The notes below the pieces were generated by a model. That model was not told the origin of the DNA. It did not search any database and worked only from the letters and a program-made list of their open reading frames with translations. A program made the position numbers and the translations under genes. DNA of 64,000 nt from Puccinia triticina (taxonomy: Eukaryota; Basidiomycota; Pucciniomycetes; Pucciniales; Pucciniaceae). The DNA is taken from positions 1,984,001 to 2,048,000 of the forward strand of contig NC_070570.1 of assembly GCF_026914185.1 (NCBI RefSeq). The letters are read 5' to 3'. Shown here in pieces: positions 21,783-33,597 of the stretch. Position 1 is the stretch's first letter. Each line of letters starts with the position of its first letter.

Positions 21783-21787
21783 TGAAA

Positions 21788-24700
21788 AGAGACCGGATTT
21801 AACCCGCTCAGCCTGGCGCAAGTGCGTGGGGCAAAAGTCAGGGCTGGAAACCCCTCAGCCGAGTGCAAATGCAATCGGGGAGGGGGAGGATGACCACCAG
21901 TCTGCTGCAAATGCAAGCGGAGGGAAGGTCACCAGGGGGGAAAGCTATCCTGAAAGATCTGGTGAGGTTACATACCCATCAGACCAACTGAAGTGCGCAT
22001 GGTAAGTTGTACCTTGCAGTACATCCAATACAGGACAACGGTGGCGCGGGTTGTGTGGCTGATGCATGGTTATGCCTGGATGAAACATCAATCTGTTGCG
22101 CCCTGCTGTTGGTCGGTCCGCACCTCCCTGCCACAAATGATCAAAAACCATGGCAACAATTACATTCCCTGCGAGGTTCTTCGCCATCTTCAACTCTTAT
22201 CGTGGCCCCGCCTCCTTATTAGGCAACCTGTGGCGACTCATCAAAAGCCCGGCTAAGTCAAGTGGACTCCAACTACCTCAACACATCCTCACTCCGCCGA
22301 CACACCGAGACCCACACAAAGTTTACCAAGAGGGCTGAAGATGGCGTGCAGCAGCTGACAGGGCCACCCAAATTCTGTGAGGCCTGCTGCGAGGGCTAAT
22401 GACCAGACACCTGTTCAGGAGAGCCCGGAAGCGCCGTTTGAACTGGCTTGAGCTCCACACCCACTTCCATTCGCTGCTCATCGACCACTTCAACCCGAGA
22501 TCTCTGCACACGCCAATCTTCCTTGCGTGGCCCTTGTGAACCGCCTGGCTGTTGAGCTACCTGTCTCTCCTTCACTATTTCTCTCTACTTATAACTGAAA
22601 CCGCTTTGCCTGTTCTATTCTCTTCAACAGTCATCCACAGAGAGGGAATGCGGAGCCAGGCCGTATAAGCAGAAAAGACTGGCAAGTGTTGATACTGGCG
22701 AGTGATCAGGTTGCTAGATGGCAGCCAGATTTTTTATTAAATTCTCGCCGCCGAACCAATTCTCAAACAAGCATGACCCAACCCCGACCTACATATTGGC
22801 TTTGAGGGAATCAGCTTGCTGTGGCAAGGGATTCTTCCTACCCCATGGTCACCATCCCTGACCCAGACCATGTAATTTATCTGTTTGGTCATGATATGCT
22901 CCGCTCAGGCTTACCCAATTGACATTTGCTTCTGACGACCCTCCCACTTCCCCCTCACTCTCAAGGCTTAATCCAGAAGGATACTCGGTAGAGGGGTGAG
23001 CTGTGTGGGAGTATATTTGGAAACTAACGTCTTCGCGCACGGGCTAATTTATCTTACCCTCTCCCGCGTTGCCAACCTAGAAAACTTGCTTGTGGCGAGG
23101 CAAGAGGGGAGGATTGGTATCATCAATGTTGTTCACAAATCAGTCTTTGCTTTCAGGTTGCACTTAAAAACTATGTGAATTGTGTCTAATGTGGTCAATT
23201 AAGGGCGTATTTGATGGTTGCAATCTAATTTGGGGTTTCAGCCAGCAGGCTAATGACTAAATTTAGACAACTTAAAGTTGGAGGTAGGACCTGACTGGTC
23301 ATGCAAGGGAGCAAAAAAATTGTTGGATCTTGTGTAAGATTATTTCCAAAATTGAACATTTGACACACATTGGTTATCATACTTTGTTGGTGTTTATAAC
23401 ATGACCTAACCGTTGATAGTAATTTCCCATGAAAATGGAGTTGAGATTTGGATGGCTGTTGCTCCGGCCACAAAGAGCAAGCTCCCTCAATGACCGGGAC
23501 TGACTGGTATGGAGCTCTGCTTGGTGCTAGGCCGGCAGCAGCGCTGGGAGGGGAAAAGGTGCTCTGGAAGCTGCCCTTACAGATGGTCTGGATGGGTCGT
23601 AGGGATTTGGGTTGATAGTGTTGGGGAAGTGGTTTTGAGATGTTTTGCCGGGTTTGGATCCTCCGCGGCAGTTTGGTTTTGTTGGGAAAGGATTCTCAAT
23701 AGGGAGTTGGCCTCTTGGAAGGGAGTCTTGATGATTGGACTCAGAAAAATATCAATAATATTGATAACCCCTGACTTGGATCAGAACATGATGCTATGGC
23801 CTCCCATCATCCAAGCCCGCGCTGGACTTGGAATCCTGGAGGCCTGTCACATACATTTCATCATCTCCTCCGCGCGCTACGCGCACGCACACGCACAACA
23901 AAACAGCAGAGAGAAAGAAAGAAGAGAACAAAGAACAAAGAAAACACAACACAAAAGAAAAGAGGAAAGAGAAAGAGAACAACCAGGACCGGAGAGGGAG
24001 AAAGAGAAGGGAGAGTAAGATGAAATGGAAATCAAAAACAAAACAGAGAATAAATCCACAGCAGATGCTGTGTTAGGACCAAGAAGGATGGAATGGAAGT
24101 GGGTGAGGGGGAGACAGTGGAAAGAAAAGAAAGAAGTTTGAGGATGGGAATGGAAAAGTGGGGGGGAAAGAATTTGAAGGATGAGAAAGAGATGGGGAAG
24201 GGGAAAGTTCTTGAGGATCTTGAAGTCTTGAGGATGGGTGAGAATCTTGATGGCTGCTTTTAGATCTTGATTCTTGCTGAGTATCTTGCTGATCTTGATG
24301 GTGGTGGCGGCAGACTGCTTCTGAATATCTGAAAACCAAATGGGCCATCACACCAGCTATCAAGTGGGCATGCACACATTCATCTAACTGTGTTCCGGTC
24401 ACCCGCGGTTTAGACAGTTTTTGTTCTTGAGGGGTAGATGTCCACCTAAGTTGTGTAAACGTATCAGTGAACTGTCATTTATTGCCTTGTCTTGAGGTTG
24501 CACCTGGCTTAACTTGAATAATCTGTTACTGCACCTTGGAACTTTGGAAGTGCAGCGGCGAAGCCGCCTTGGGTGCTAGTCTAACTTACTACTCATCATT
24601 GTACTTATACGGACGTACTAGAGTATTAGAAGATTTTTACATGACCCTTATTTTGCTTACTTGCTTCAGTGCTGCGGTGGACTTTGTGCTAGCAGGTTGC

Positions 24701-25374
24701 AGAGCTTCACCACTTGCAGATTATTACGCTATAGACCAGGCTCATTGGGGAGCGCTGAAGGCTAGCGGAACATAGCAGTGCAGAGCCAAGAAATCAATAA
24801 TCACTCAAGCCTGGATAAAAATTCTTGAAGGAGGCAGAAGCAGTAATTTTTACACACTGCCCAACCTTTATTTCTACGGTGTAAGCTACCCAGTTGTCAA
24901 AATACATACAGGGGATTTTTCTGATTCCTCCTTAACTTGATCATCTCAACACCCATAATTTCAAATGCTCACATGCTCAATTGAGGCAGGAGATTTCCTG
25001 AGCCTTAGGTTAAGAACCATCAAGTGTACTGAGGCTAGGTCAGAAATATGGCTTCTGTTTTGGTAACAGGGTGTTATAAACCTGCTTGCAAAATCCACCA
25101 GACACTGTCTTCCTGTTAAACCTGTGACCATTTTTTACTGCTCAAAGACAAAGACAAGAACGTGAGATGACTAATTTAAGATAACAATGTCAAGAAAAAA
25201 GAAAGAGAGACCAACCCTGGAGAGAATATAGCTATATCTATGACAGACAACTGAAATAGAAGATGACAAGGACAAGGAAGCAACTGATGGTGGATTTGAA
25301 TAGGATTAGCCAGGTTTCTGAGAATTGAAGAAGAAAAATAAGAACAAACTTTATGTAATAGGTAAAATAAGATC
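21788..25374. other. Gene-poor repeat-rich stretch
   Basis: I find no supported gene. A purine-rich strand (AGAAAG-type) covers about 23895-24060 and produces charged low-complexity frames on one strand and Ser/Phe/Leu frames on the other; these are compositional. Other long frames show no domain. Confidence 0.4.
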
Positions 25375-25500
25375 CAAAAGTAAGAAGATGAGTGGATAGG
25401 TGTCAGCTGGCTACTATAGCAGAGCCACCGTAACATAAAAATAAAAAGTAGTATTACATGTGAAAGAGATATTATTACACTCTTACACATGTAATACCAT
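25375..25500 (-). repeat. Inverted copy of the repeat at 6460-6575
   Basis: The reverse complement contains ggctctgctatagtagccagct and the preceding AT-rich block shared with 6460-6575. A further partial copy of the ataaaaacataaaaataat part follows at about 25500-25565. Confidence 0.65.
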
Positions 25501-25736
25501 AAAATAAAAACATAAAAATAATTACCTATGAAAGAGACATTATTACTGTCTCATACATAAGTAAAAATCTGAATATTATTTTATATTCTCAATCTACGCC
25601 TAAATTAACCTAGGGGATCCCACTCACAGGTACCCTTAATTCTCACTGCTTCATTGTGTAATCACCCAATTAAGAATTTACAAGGTATCCTAGAATTGAG
25701 CAACCTCTATGCTTGTATACATATGTACATATGCTT

Positions 25737-25771
25737 ATAACACTTCAATAGCCACAAAACTGAAGTGTTAT
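25737..25771. repeat. Perfect 11-bp inverted repeat
   Basis: ataacacttca and tgaagtgttat flank a 13-base spacer, forming a hairpin. It may be the edge of a small mobile element. Confidence 0.6.
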
Positions 25772-26129
25772 GTAGTTTAGAAGATAGCCCAACTCAGGTT
25801 GAGTTAACTCTAAACCCGCGGGCTGCGCGCTACACCTGAAGACGGCGCAGAGCTCTAAAAATGAATGAAACCCCAAAAGGGCTACCTGTACATTACAGCA
25901 CGCCCATCAGGGAAGTAATGACATCAATTCTGCCCCTCCATGTGAAACACTACACACATTACATAAGCTGTACATATGTAATGATGTCACATGGATGCAA
26001 ACAGAATATTCCTGACGCATTAAAACAATTCAATACCTAATGCATACACAGTACAGACCAATTGGGAAGCACTGTGGCCCATTTGAATAAATATGAGACA
26101 TGTAACAGCTCATCTGCCTGGATGAGGGA

Positions 26130-26370
26130 ATCCTGAACTGTAGGCGCCCACAAATGGCCAGTACACATTCCCAAAGAATACTAGCTTCTATGGCGCCATC
26201 AGCCAGGATAGAAATCCGCCTGAAGGCGCCCAAATAGGCTAGTACATCTTCCCAAAGAAGAATTAGCCCTTGTAGCGTCAACAGCCTGGCCAAAAAGCGC
26301 CCACAAGTTGGCCAGTGGCCCTGTAGCTCCCCCAGGCGCCCCAGAGAGCTGCCACGGGTATTTAAAGGGC
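26130..26370. repeat. Imperfect tandem repeats next to a TATA-like box
   Basis: A unit of about 80-85 bp beginning ggcgccca and containing ggc(c/t)agtac and ttcccaaagaa occurs about two and a half times between 26140 and 26310. It is followed by gggtatttaaaggg near 26357, which resembles a core promoter. The layout looks like the regulatory part of an LTR or similar element. No coding sequence of an element follows. Confidence 0.5.
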
Positions 26371-27439
26371 CCTCTGGCCGCCCCAAAAGGCTTTTCCTCA
26401 CGCTTTTACATACCTACTTGAATTTACCCGCCTACAACACGTGCTCAATAGCCTGTTTCTAGCCTGGTAAGTCCCTTAGTAGTTGTTTTTAGCCTCATTT
26501 TGTCGCCAGAAACTGCCCAGTGTCAACCCAGCCTCCAGAATCAACCTCTTCAAGCGCTTTCAAGTGCCCAGTTTCTACCCTGAGGAACCTCAAGACTTCA
26601 AGGGCTTTTTACTAGTAAGTTCAAAACCCTTTCTCTTGAGATTCTCCGCCATTCCTTGCTGGGATTTAAACCACACCTGTTTACAGGCCCCAGTGTTTGC
26701 TTTTGAGGGATTAAACACCCCTGATTTTATCAGGCCCCTCTTTATTTAATTATCTTAATTTTATTACTATAATTACACCATTTTTCATATATTTTACGCC
26801 ATAATTACCAATATATCCATTGGAATTATCCCTTATAATTTTGTCTTAGAGTTTTATACTCTTTCATCTTATTCTTGCACCACGTGTAGCTAGAAGGGTT
26901 TGTCCTTGGCATCACGTAGGCTGACAATAGGGATCTGAGAGATAAAGAAGAAGAAGTTAGTATGGTTGAGTGTGAAGAGGAAACCATTGATAAGAAATCC
27001 AATGAGGTTCATTTCTCACTGAGTTGGAAGCTAATCAGGCTGTCTGAGGTAACAATTCGCCAAGAATTTCCAGGGAGTGATTCAAGTGAAGAAAGTATGA
27101 GCAGTGTCTTGATCTTTGAGTAATCAAGGATAGCAGTGTTGGCAAGTGAGTTGCCAAGCTTGAAGCTCCCCAGTGCACAAGGTGAATTGAGTTTGTCAAG
27201 GGAAAAAGAGGATCCTTCAACTGAGAATAGAGAAAGGTCGAGATACCTTGAGATTAGTTTTCATTGAGTGAGATTTGAGTGTGCAAGTGTTGAGTGGATC
27301 CAAAGCTGCACCTGTGCTCTGTGAGCAAGAGTTTCAACACTTCCCTCCATTTCCTGTCTACTCTGTCAGCCACTGTCTTCCCTCCATTTTCTGTCTACTC
27401 TAGTCTCTGTCTCATCCACTTAACTCACCTTAAGTTTAA

Positions 27440-27545
27440 CTATGTATCTGGGCAATTTGTATGGATCAATGCAGGCGCTCTGAGGAATGTGAAGTCAGTT
27501 CAGGATGGATTGGTACAAGGGGTGAGGCTTCAAGACTGAACTTGA
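27440..27545 (+). repeat. Dispersed repeat, partner of 7232-7335
   Basis: It shares atttgtatggatcaatgcag and caggatggattggtacaag with 7232-7335 in the same orientation. Confidence 0.7.
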
Positions 27546-27663
27546 ACACTGAGCACATAGAAATTATGAAAGCTTAAAGCCCATTTTGAGGTGTTCATCA
27601 ACAAATTTTCAAAAAATGTAGAAGTTGCTCTGACTGCCCAGAAATGCCAAGATCTGAACATCT

Positions 27664-27752
27664 TGTAAGGGCCATAAAATTGGCTTTAGAGTTTTGTGTG
27701 AACCCAAAAGTTGTTAGTAAGGGCCATAAAATTGGCTCTGGAGTTTTGTAAA
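27664..27752 (+). repeat. Short direct repeat
   Basis: The motif gtaagggccataaaattggct followed by gagttttgt occurs twice about 50 bases apart. Confidence 0.8.
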
Positions 27753-28756
27753 ATCCTATGGAGCCTTGAGCTGGGGCAACCATAACTTTATCAATAACGT
27801 TAACGTAACACTATCAAAACGGGTTTTCGGGCGTGATTGTTTTGTTACATACTGGTAACAGCGGTGCAATCAATACTGCATTGCTCCACGATGAGACCTT
27901 TTCTTGATGGTTGTTACGATATCTCAGCGTGGAACTGCTGATACTGGATCCTCGTTGCTTGTTGTGACGAGCGTTCCTGAACGAGTTACAACCTCCTCAA
28001 AAACAGATACATATGTACCCGGTACGATACGCACCGGGCCAGAAGGTCGGTTGTTCCTGAGCGGCGGGAACGGTGCCGGCGCACGGGCGCACTCACGGTC
28101 CGAGGAGATCAGCCCCGGACATCGACGGCAGACAAGGTTCAGAAGCTCAAGTTCCAGTGGTGAACCCAACAAAGTTTGGGGCAAGTGGATCTGTAAAAAC
28201 GTACCACCGACTACACGATTGTAGCGGGCATCAATTCTCCCTTGGAAAGGTATAACACCAGGCCATAACAGGATCGAGTCGTCCCCCGGAAAATCTTTTT
28301 CGAGAGCTCTGAGATGAGTTGATAGGGCATTGTTTGAATTTCTGTAGGACCCGTGCTATGCCATTGCGAGGTGCGATGCAGGGTAAACGTGGATGATCGG
28401 TAGTTGCTTGGGGATTGTGTAGTAGACCATGAGGCCTTCTACTCAGCAGAGACAGCCATTAATCGATGGTGAAACCGACTGGTTCAGCTCCAAGGCGGAT
28501 GTGAGGTGGTGTTGGGTTATGTCCGGTGACTGGGGCTTGAGGCTGACTGATCTTTAGGGGCGGGGGAGTGATCGGTCGGGCAGGCCGATCAGCGCGGCAG
28601 ATGCCGGGTGGACTAGGATGGTCATGGCGGATGACGAGGGCGTGGCCATGGCGGCAGCGACGAGCCCTGGAAGGCCAGCCGCATAAAAGAACCCAGCCAG
28701 AGCCACGACACGAACCCCATCCCCCACACGACGACAGCAAACCCCCCAAAGAAACC

Positions 28757-30424
28757 ATGGCCGCCTTCTTCTCCTCGTCCACCAAGGACATCCCCGACTC
28801 GTCGATCAACTGGTCGCTCCTCGCCGGCGCCGAGACAACCAAGCCGCCCTCACTCACAGCCACCAGCAAGTCCTCCGCCTCAGATGACCAGGACTCGCAC
28901 GACCTCCTCTCCGCCCCCTCCGCCGCTGCCTCCCCCATCCCCCCCTCTTGCGCCACGAAAAGTGCCCGCAAGGCCCCGCTCAAGGCCGAGCCTTGGATGC
29001 CTAAGATGGTCGGCTTGTCCCAAGACCCCAACGATTGGCTGTGGCAAATGACCGAGGAACCCCATCGGAGTCGGCGCAGGGCCATCCTCAAAGACCATCC
29101 CGAAGTCCGTCGTCTCTATCACACCACTCTTAATCACCCATCTTATTTACTTGTCTTTTTTTTTTTTTTTTTCTTAGGTGCGCAAGCTAATGGGATATAC
29201 ATGGACGACTAAATGGGTCGCCTTGTTCGTCGTCTCCGTCCAACTCTCAATCGCCGTCTTTTTCGGTCTGCGCTCGAAGCACCAGATCGAATCGGCATGG
29301 AGCTGGAAGTTTTTCGTGACTGCATATGTGATCGGAGGGTCAGTCGTCGTCCCCGGGACACGCCCGTTCCCATTCAACACGACGATGATATGCTGATGTT
29401 GAGTTACCGTTTTGTTTTTCCAGGACGGCGAACCAAAACCTGTTCCTTGCGATCCACGAAATCACGCACAACTTGGCATTCAAGAAGATCGTACACAACA
29501 AGCTGTTGGCCCTGTTCGCCAACCTTCCGATCGGCGTGCCCTATGCCATGGTATTCAAACGATACCATCTCGAACACCACAAATCGCTGGGCGAGGATGG
29601 AATCGATACCGACCTGCCCACCCGCTTCGAGCTGCTGTGTCTCAAGAACGTGCTCGGTAAAACCTTCTTCGCGTAAGCTACTGCACTCTCAACCTTTGTG
29701 TCTACACACAATCACTTGGTTCCTAACCCCTGCTCTCTACAGCACTTTTCAAATTCTATTTTACGCGTTGAGACCCGGATTCGTCAGATCACAGAAGATC
29801 ACCGGCTGGATAGTTGCAAGTTTTGCGCTCCAACTAGGGTTTGATTACGTCCTATACAAGTATTTCGGGTAAGCCAGCTTTGCCTTTCCTACTCTTCACC
29901 TTAAAAAAAACTTACGCTGAGATGTGGATTTTGGTTGGGCAAAATAAAAGATTGGCGGCGTTGATGTATTTGATACTATCGTCGTTTTTGGCCGGCTCGC
30001 TGCATCCATGCGCGGCCCATTTCATCGCCGAACATTACGTATGGAACTTGACAGGCGGGGAGCAAGAGACGTGGAGCTACTACGGCCCGCTGAACATCCT
30101 AGCCTACAACGTCGGATACCACAACGAGTTAAGCATCTCCCTCTCTCTTTCAACCCGGCCTCCTCATTAACAAACAAAATCCTCTTTCTGGGTGTGTCCA
30201 GACATCACGATTTCCCATCGATTCCTTGGACTCGGTTGCCCGAACTCAAGGCAATCGCCCACGAATATTACGATCCTCTACCCCAACACTCCTCGTGGCC
30301 TATGGTCATCGTCAAATTCATCTTCGACAACAATGTCGGCTTGTTCTCCCGCGTCAAGCGGCTCCCTATGGGCCCTCATCTTCCTGTCGTCCCTTTCGAA
30401 CAAGAAAATCGCAAGGATATTTGA
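28757..30424 (+). CDS. DES1: Sphingolipid delta-4 desaturase
   Basis: This ER membrane enzyme introduces the delta-4 double bond into dihydroceramide, in the branch that leads to glucosylceramide in fungi. Six exons are inferred: 28757-29104, 29178-29338, 29424-29672, 29743-29868, 29951-30127 and 30202-30424. Phases are consistent and give 427 residues. The three histidine boxes are intact: HEITH (181-185), HLEHH (218-222) and HNEHH (352-356), the last followed by DFPSIPW. Hydrophobic helices lie near 122-165, 260-295 and 300-330. The family core starts near residue 85 ([18 protein letters not shown]). The preceding 80-odd residues, Ser/Ala/Pro-rich, are longer than usual for the family. The ATG at 28757 has a good context (gaaaccATGG). 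The acceptor of intron 4 (ataaaag) is weak but is the only one that keeps the frame. Confidence 0.93.
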
Positions 30425-31099
30425 ACCTTCTCCCTCTCTCTTCTTGCTTGGCATGACTTTCTCGTCTTCTATAAGAGCTTGTTTATTCCCCTCACCCCTT
30501 TCTCAACCATTATGTGTCTATTTGTCTTTCTTCTACATGCCTTATGCTTGATTTATTTTAAATAGATGCGGCATGTTGGTCGAATCGTCCCAGCTATCTT
30601 TAACATTGTATCTACTCCCCATTGGTATTATAATAATACCCACTCCAAAAATAAAAAACCCACCGTGAACATGGTTACCACCCAATGAGATATACATACG
30701 AGAGGATGCTTGATGGTCATTTCATAGCAGGAATTAAATCAACGAGTTACTTATAGCTCTTTGAAGGATACAAGTCCCAATCGACAAAGCATTTGTTTTA
30801 CATTTTCGTGTTTTCTGTTTTAAGGCCAGGAGATGGGATTAGCAGTGATTATGTAAGCGAGTTACAATGTATCACATGACGTCATAACACCAAGTCCCCT
30901 CTGGTCCGCAAACCATTGTAAAGAACCCAGAGAATCATTTCAACAAGGTGAGTCCGTTTATCTTTTCTCTCATCATCAGATCTAGGTAGACGAAGAGAAG
31001 AATGGAATACTGATGGACGTGATAAACACTCTGCTGGTCTATACAGAATTTCCTCTTCGCATTCCCTTGGACTCCAGACCAAAAAATCGGCGAAAAGTA

Positions 31100-32808
31100 A
31101 TGGCTAATCGGGTGCCGATCACGACCGTCATTTTCGATATCGGTCAGTCAGCTTTTAGTGGAATTCGATCAGCACAACATCCATGGAGAAGATTTTGCGA
31201 TATGCTCGAGATTTGATTGGTTTCTGATACTTTCCCCATTATTCGACATTGTCTTTTTGGTATCAACGGAGGAATATAGGAGGAGTGGTCGTCAAGTCAC
31301 CTCTGTGAGCCTTCCTTTGCTCTCAAAGAGCCATCTATTTTTGTGGAGAATACACGTCCAACTCACCTTCTTGGTCCTCGATTTATAAAACAAATATCGT
31401 GGACTACATGGACTGCAAGTCTTGGGATAAACAAGTTCGAGAAAACCCACGGCTTACCGCACGATTATCTGAACGTTGCTATCACTGCTCGAGGATCTGG
31501 GGGGGCGTTCCAAAGGCTTGAAGTCGGAGACCTCGAACTGTCCGAATTCTATGCGCAAGTTGGGTCTTAACTGCTACTTTGTTCACTTCTTTCGGGCTTG
31601 AATCTCCAAAATACGAGTTCCGGGTCTGACGCCATTGACTATGGCAGTTTGGGAAACAGATGAGCGACTTGGATTTTAATAACGCGGCGTATGTTAGGTT
31701 CTGCTCGAAGTCGAAGAGAAGTAAGGTGACCAAACTGCCATATTCCTTTGTCTATTAATCCGCTATGACATTCACTACTCTGCCTGACATTCCTCCTCGA
31801 CCTTTGCTGATGGATTTGGCCTTAGGTTGTCCCCCTTTACCGAGTAGCTTACGTGTAGACGGAAAACAGGTCAGTCACGACCTTCGACCCCCCCAAAAAA
31901 AGACCGAGAGATTGGTGTTGATTTCTCTGATCCCGATACCATCGAGTAGCTATGGAAGCAGATGATGAGTGAGGCATCAACTCATAATCTTCCGATAATT
32001 AAGCTCATTAAGCGTTTACGAGGTAAAATTCATCTTCTCCGCATCTTTCCAGTGGCGTTTGGTCTGTCATTAACATGATCTCCTTCAACGAGCTCCTTAG
32101 AATCGGGAAAATATCGAGTGGCCGCCTTGACAAATAATTTCCAATTACCGGCTGGTAAAGCCGAGGGTGACCAGGAAGCATTGGGGTCAGCTCCTATGGA
32201 GATCAAAAATCTTTTCCACGAGTTCATTGAGAGTAGTCAAGTAGGTCTACGGTGAGCCTCTTTTCATTCTTCATTTGAAATCTGTCACGGAAAGATACTA
32301 TCTGTGTGTGTGAGCCTCAAGTAATAATGACGAAAGATTTTGGTTTGATTGTGGTCACCCAAATGGCTTCTCGTGTTTTGAAAAATCTCAGCAAGCCGGA
32401 TCCCAAGTTTTTCGAGTATGCTCTAGACCTTCTGGAAGTGAGAAGTCCCAAAGAGGTCGTGTTTTTAGATGATCTGGGGTAAGTTAACCTACTCATTTCA
32501 ATATTGCCACTTTTCCTGTCTCCACAGCTAGACAAAACAAAAGGCTCATGTTGGTGTTGAAAGTATTAATTTGAAAGCAGCTGAGAAACTAGGCATCAAC
32601 ACTATCAGTAAGTTCCTTTTTTGATTCTCGTGTTCACTCATCTCATTCAATCCGAGCGCTCATCCCATGTTATCTCTCTTTGACACTTTTTCTGCGACAA
32701 TCAATAACAGAAGTTGGGATATATGATGTCAAACCAGCATTAGAAAACTTTCAGAAATATGTGCCAGACATCGAGCTCAGCGACATAATCAACAGTGCAA
32801 AATTGTAA
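31100..32808 (+). CDS. HAD-superfamily phosphatase, ACAD10/epoxide-hydrolase N-domain type
   Basis: A haloacid-dehalogenase-fold hydrolase close to the N-terminal phosphatase domain of soluble epoxide hydrolase and ACAD10. Its substrate is unknown. Ten exons are inferred: 31100-31142, 31280-31304, 31420-31558, 31648-31720, 31826-31869, 31950-32022, 32101-32251, 32392-32478, 32564-32607 and 32711-32808, all in phase, giving 258 residues. Motif I is IFDIGGVVV, with the nucleophile Asp at residue 13. Motif II is ALTNNF, the motif III lysine lies in RKPDP, and motif IV is VVFLDDLG. Also visible are CPPLPSSLRVDG and FIESSQVGLR, both typical of the group. Position two of motif I is Gly rather than Asp, as in ACAD10 relatives. 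The second exon is only 25 bases. Two acceptors (gcaag/T and gaaag/T) are weak, so small errors are possible. Confidence 0.82.
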
Positions 32809-33597
32809 CATGGAATTCAGATTTGCATACTAGCAATGGCGAGGATTGTATCATTAGAAAGGCTCAACATCTGGAACAAATACACCCTGTATCCTTAACT
32901 CCTCATCAAGCAAAAATGCGGACTCTGATTGATTCTACTGCAGTACCATCTTGTATCCTTTGTGAATCCGGATCCTTGGATAACATTGAAGAGTAAAGAC
33001 AACAACAAAATAATAATAGGCTTAGCCAGCAGCAAACACCTGGAACTGGGGTATTTCATTGACAACAACTTGGTTACTATTTGCTCAAATATTTCTTCCC
33101 AGAGTCAAAATTATCTCAACCAGAGGGAAACTGTCTAGTGCTTGAGCTGCATGAATTTTCCAAACCATTTGGTGGTTCTTAAGTCCACATCAACAACTCA
33201 ACTTGCTGATGATCTAGTGAGCCACTTTGGTTTTGACGTTGTTTTCATCTACAGGTGAGTGTTTTTTGTTGCGTCTACTGGATAAACATTTCTCCAAAAA
33301 TAGCCCAAATATACCAAATGGTGATTTTGTGGGCCTATTTGTTTATGTGACACAAAGTCCGGAGAAGGATGCCATTGTACAGATTTCATTGATTTCTTCC
33401 AAAAATAAGATGACAAGGACCAATGTGTAATAGAATATTTTTAGGTTTGATGGAAAGAGCTTGTTGCGGTAAAAAAACGCTGCCAAGGGATCACGAGAAA
33501 GAACTGTTGGGCAGTATCAGATCTGAAGCAGCCTGATTGGAATGGAAAATAGAAATACACGATTACATTTAGCACTGTCACAGGAAGCAAATTTTGA
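32809..33597. other. Intergenic, possible decayed coding fragments
   Basis: Short frames such as one with KIIIGLASSKHLELGYF (about 33020) and one with GDFVGLFVYVTQSPEKDA (about 33320) look coding-like, but they are interrupted and unassigned. No complete gene can be built. Confidence 0.3.

Noticed and set aside
23790..24080. Charged Lys/Glu/Arg-rich frames on plus strand and Ser/Leu/Phe frames on minus
   Set aside because: A purine-rich low-complexity strand explains all of them.
28459..29091. 210-codon minus-strand frame
   Set aside because: Antisense shadow of desaturase exon 1 and its GC-rich 5' flank.
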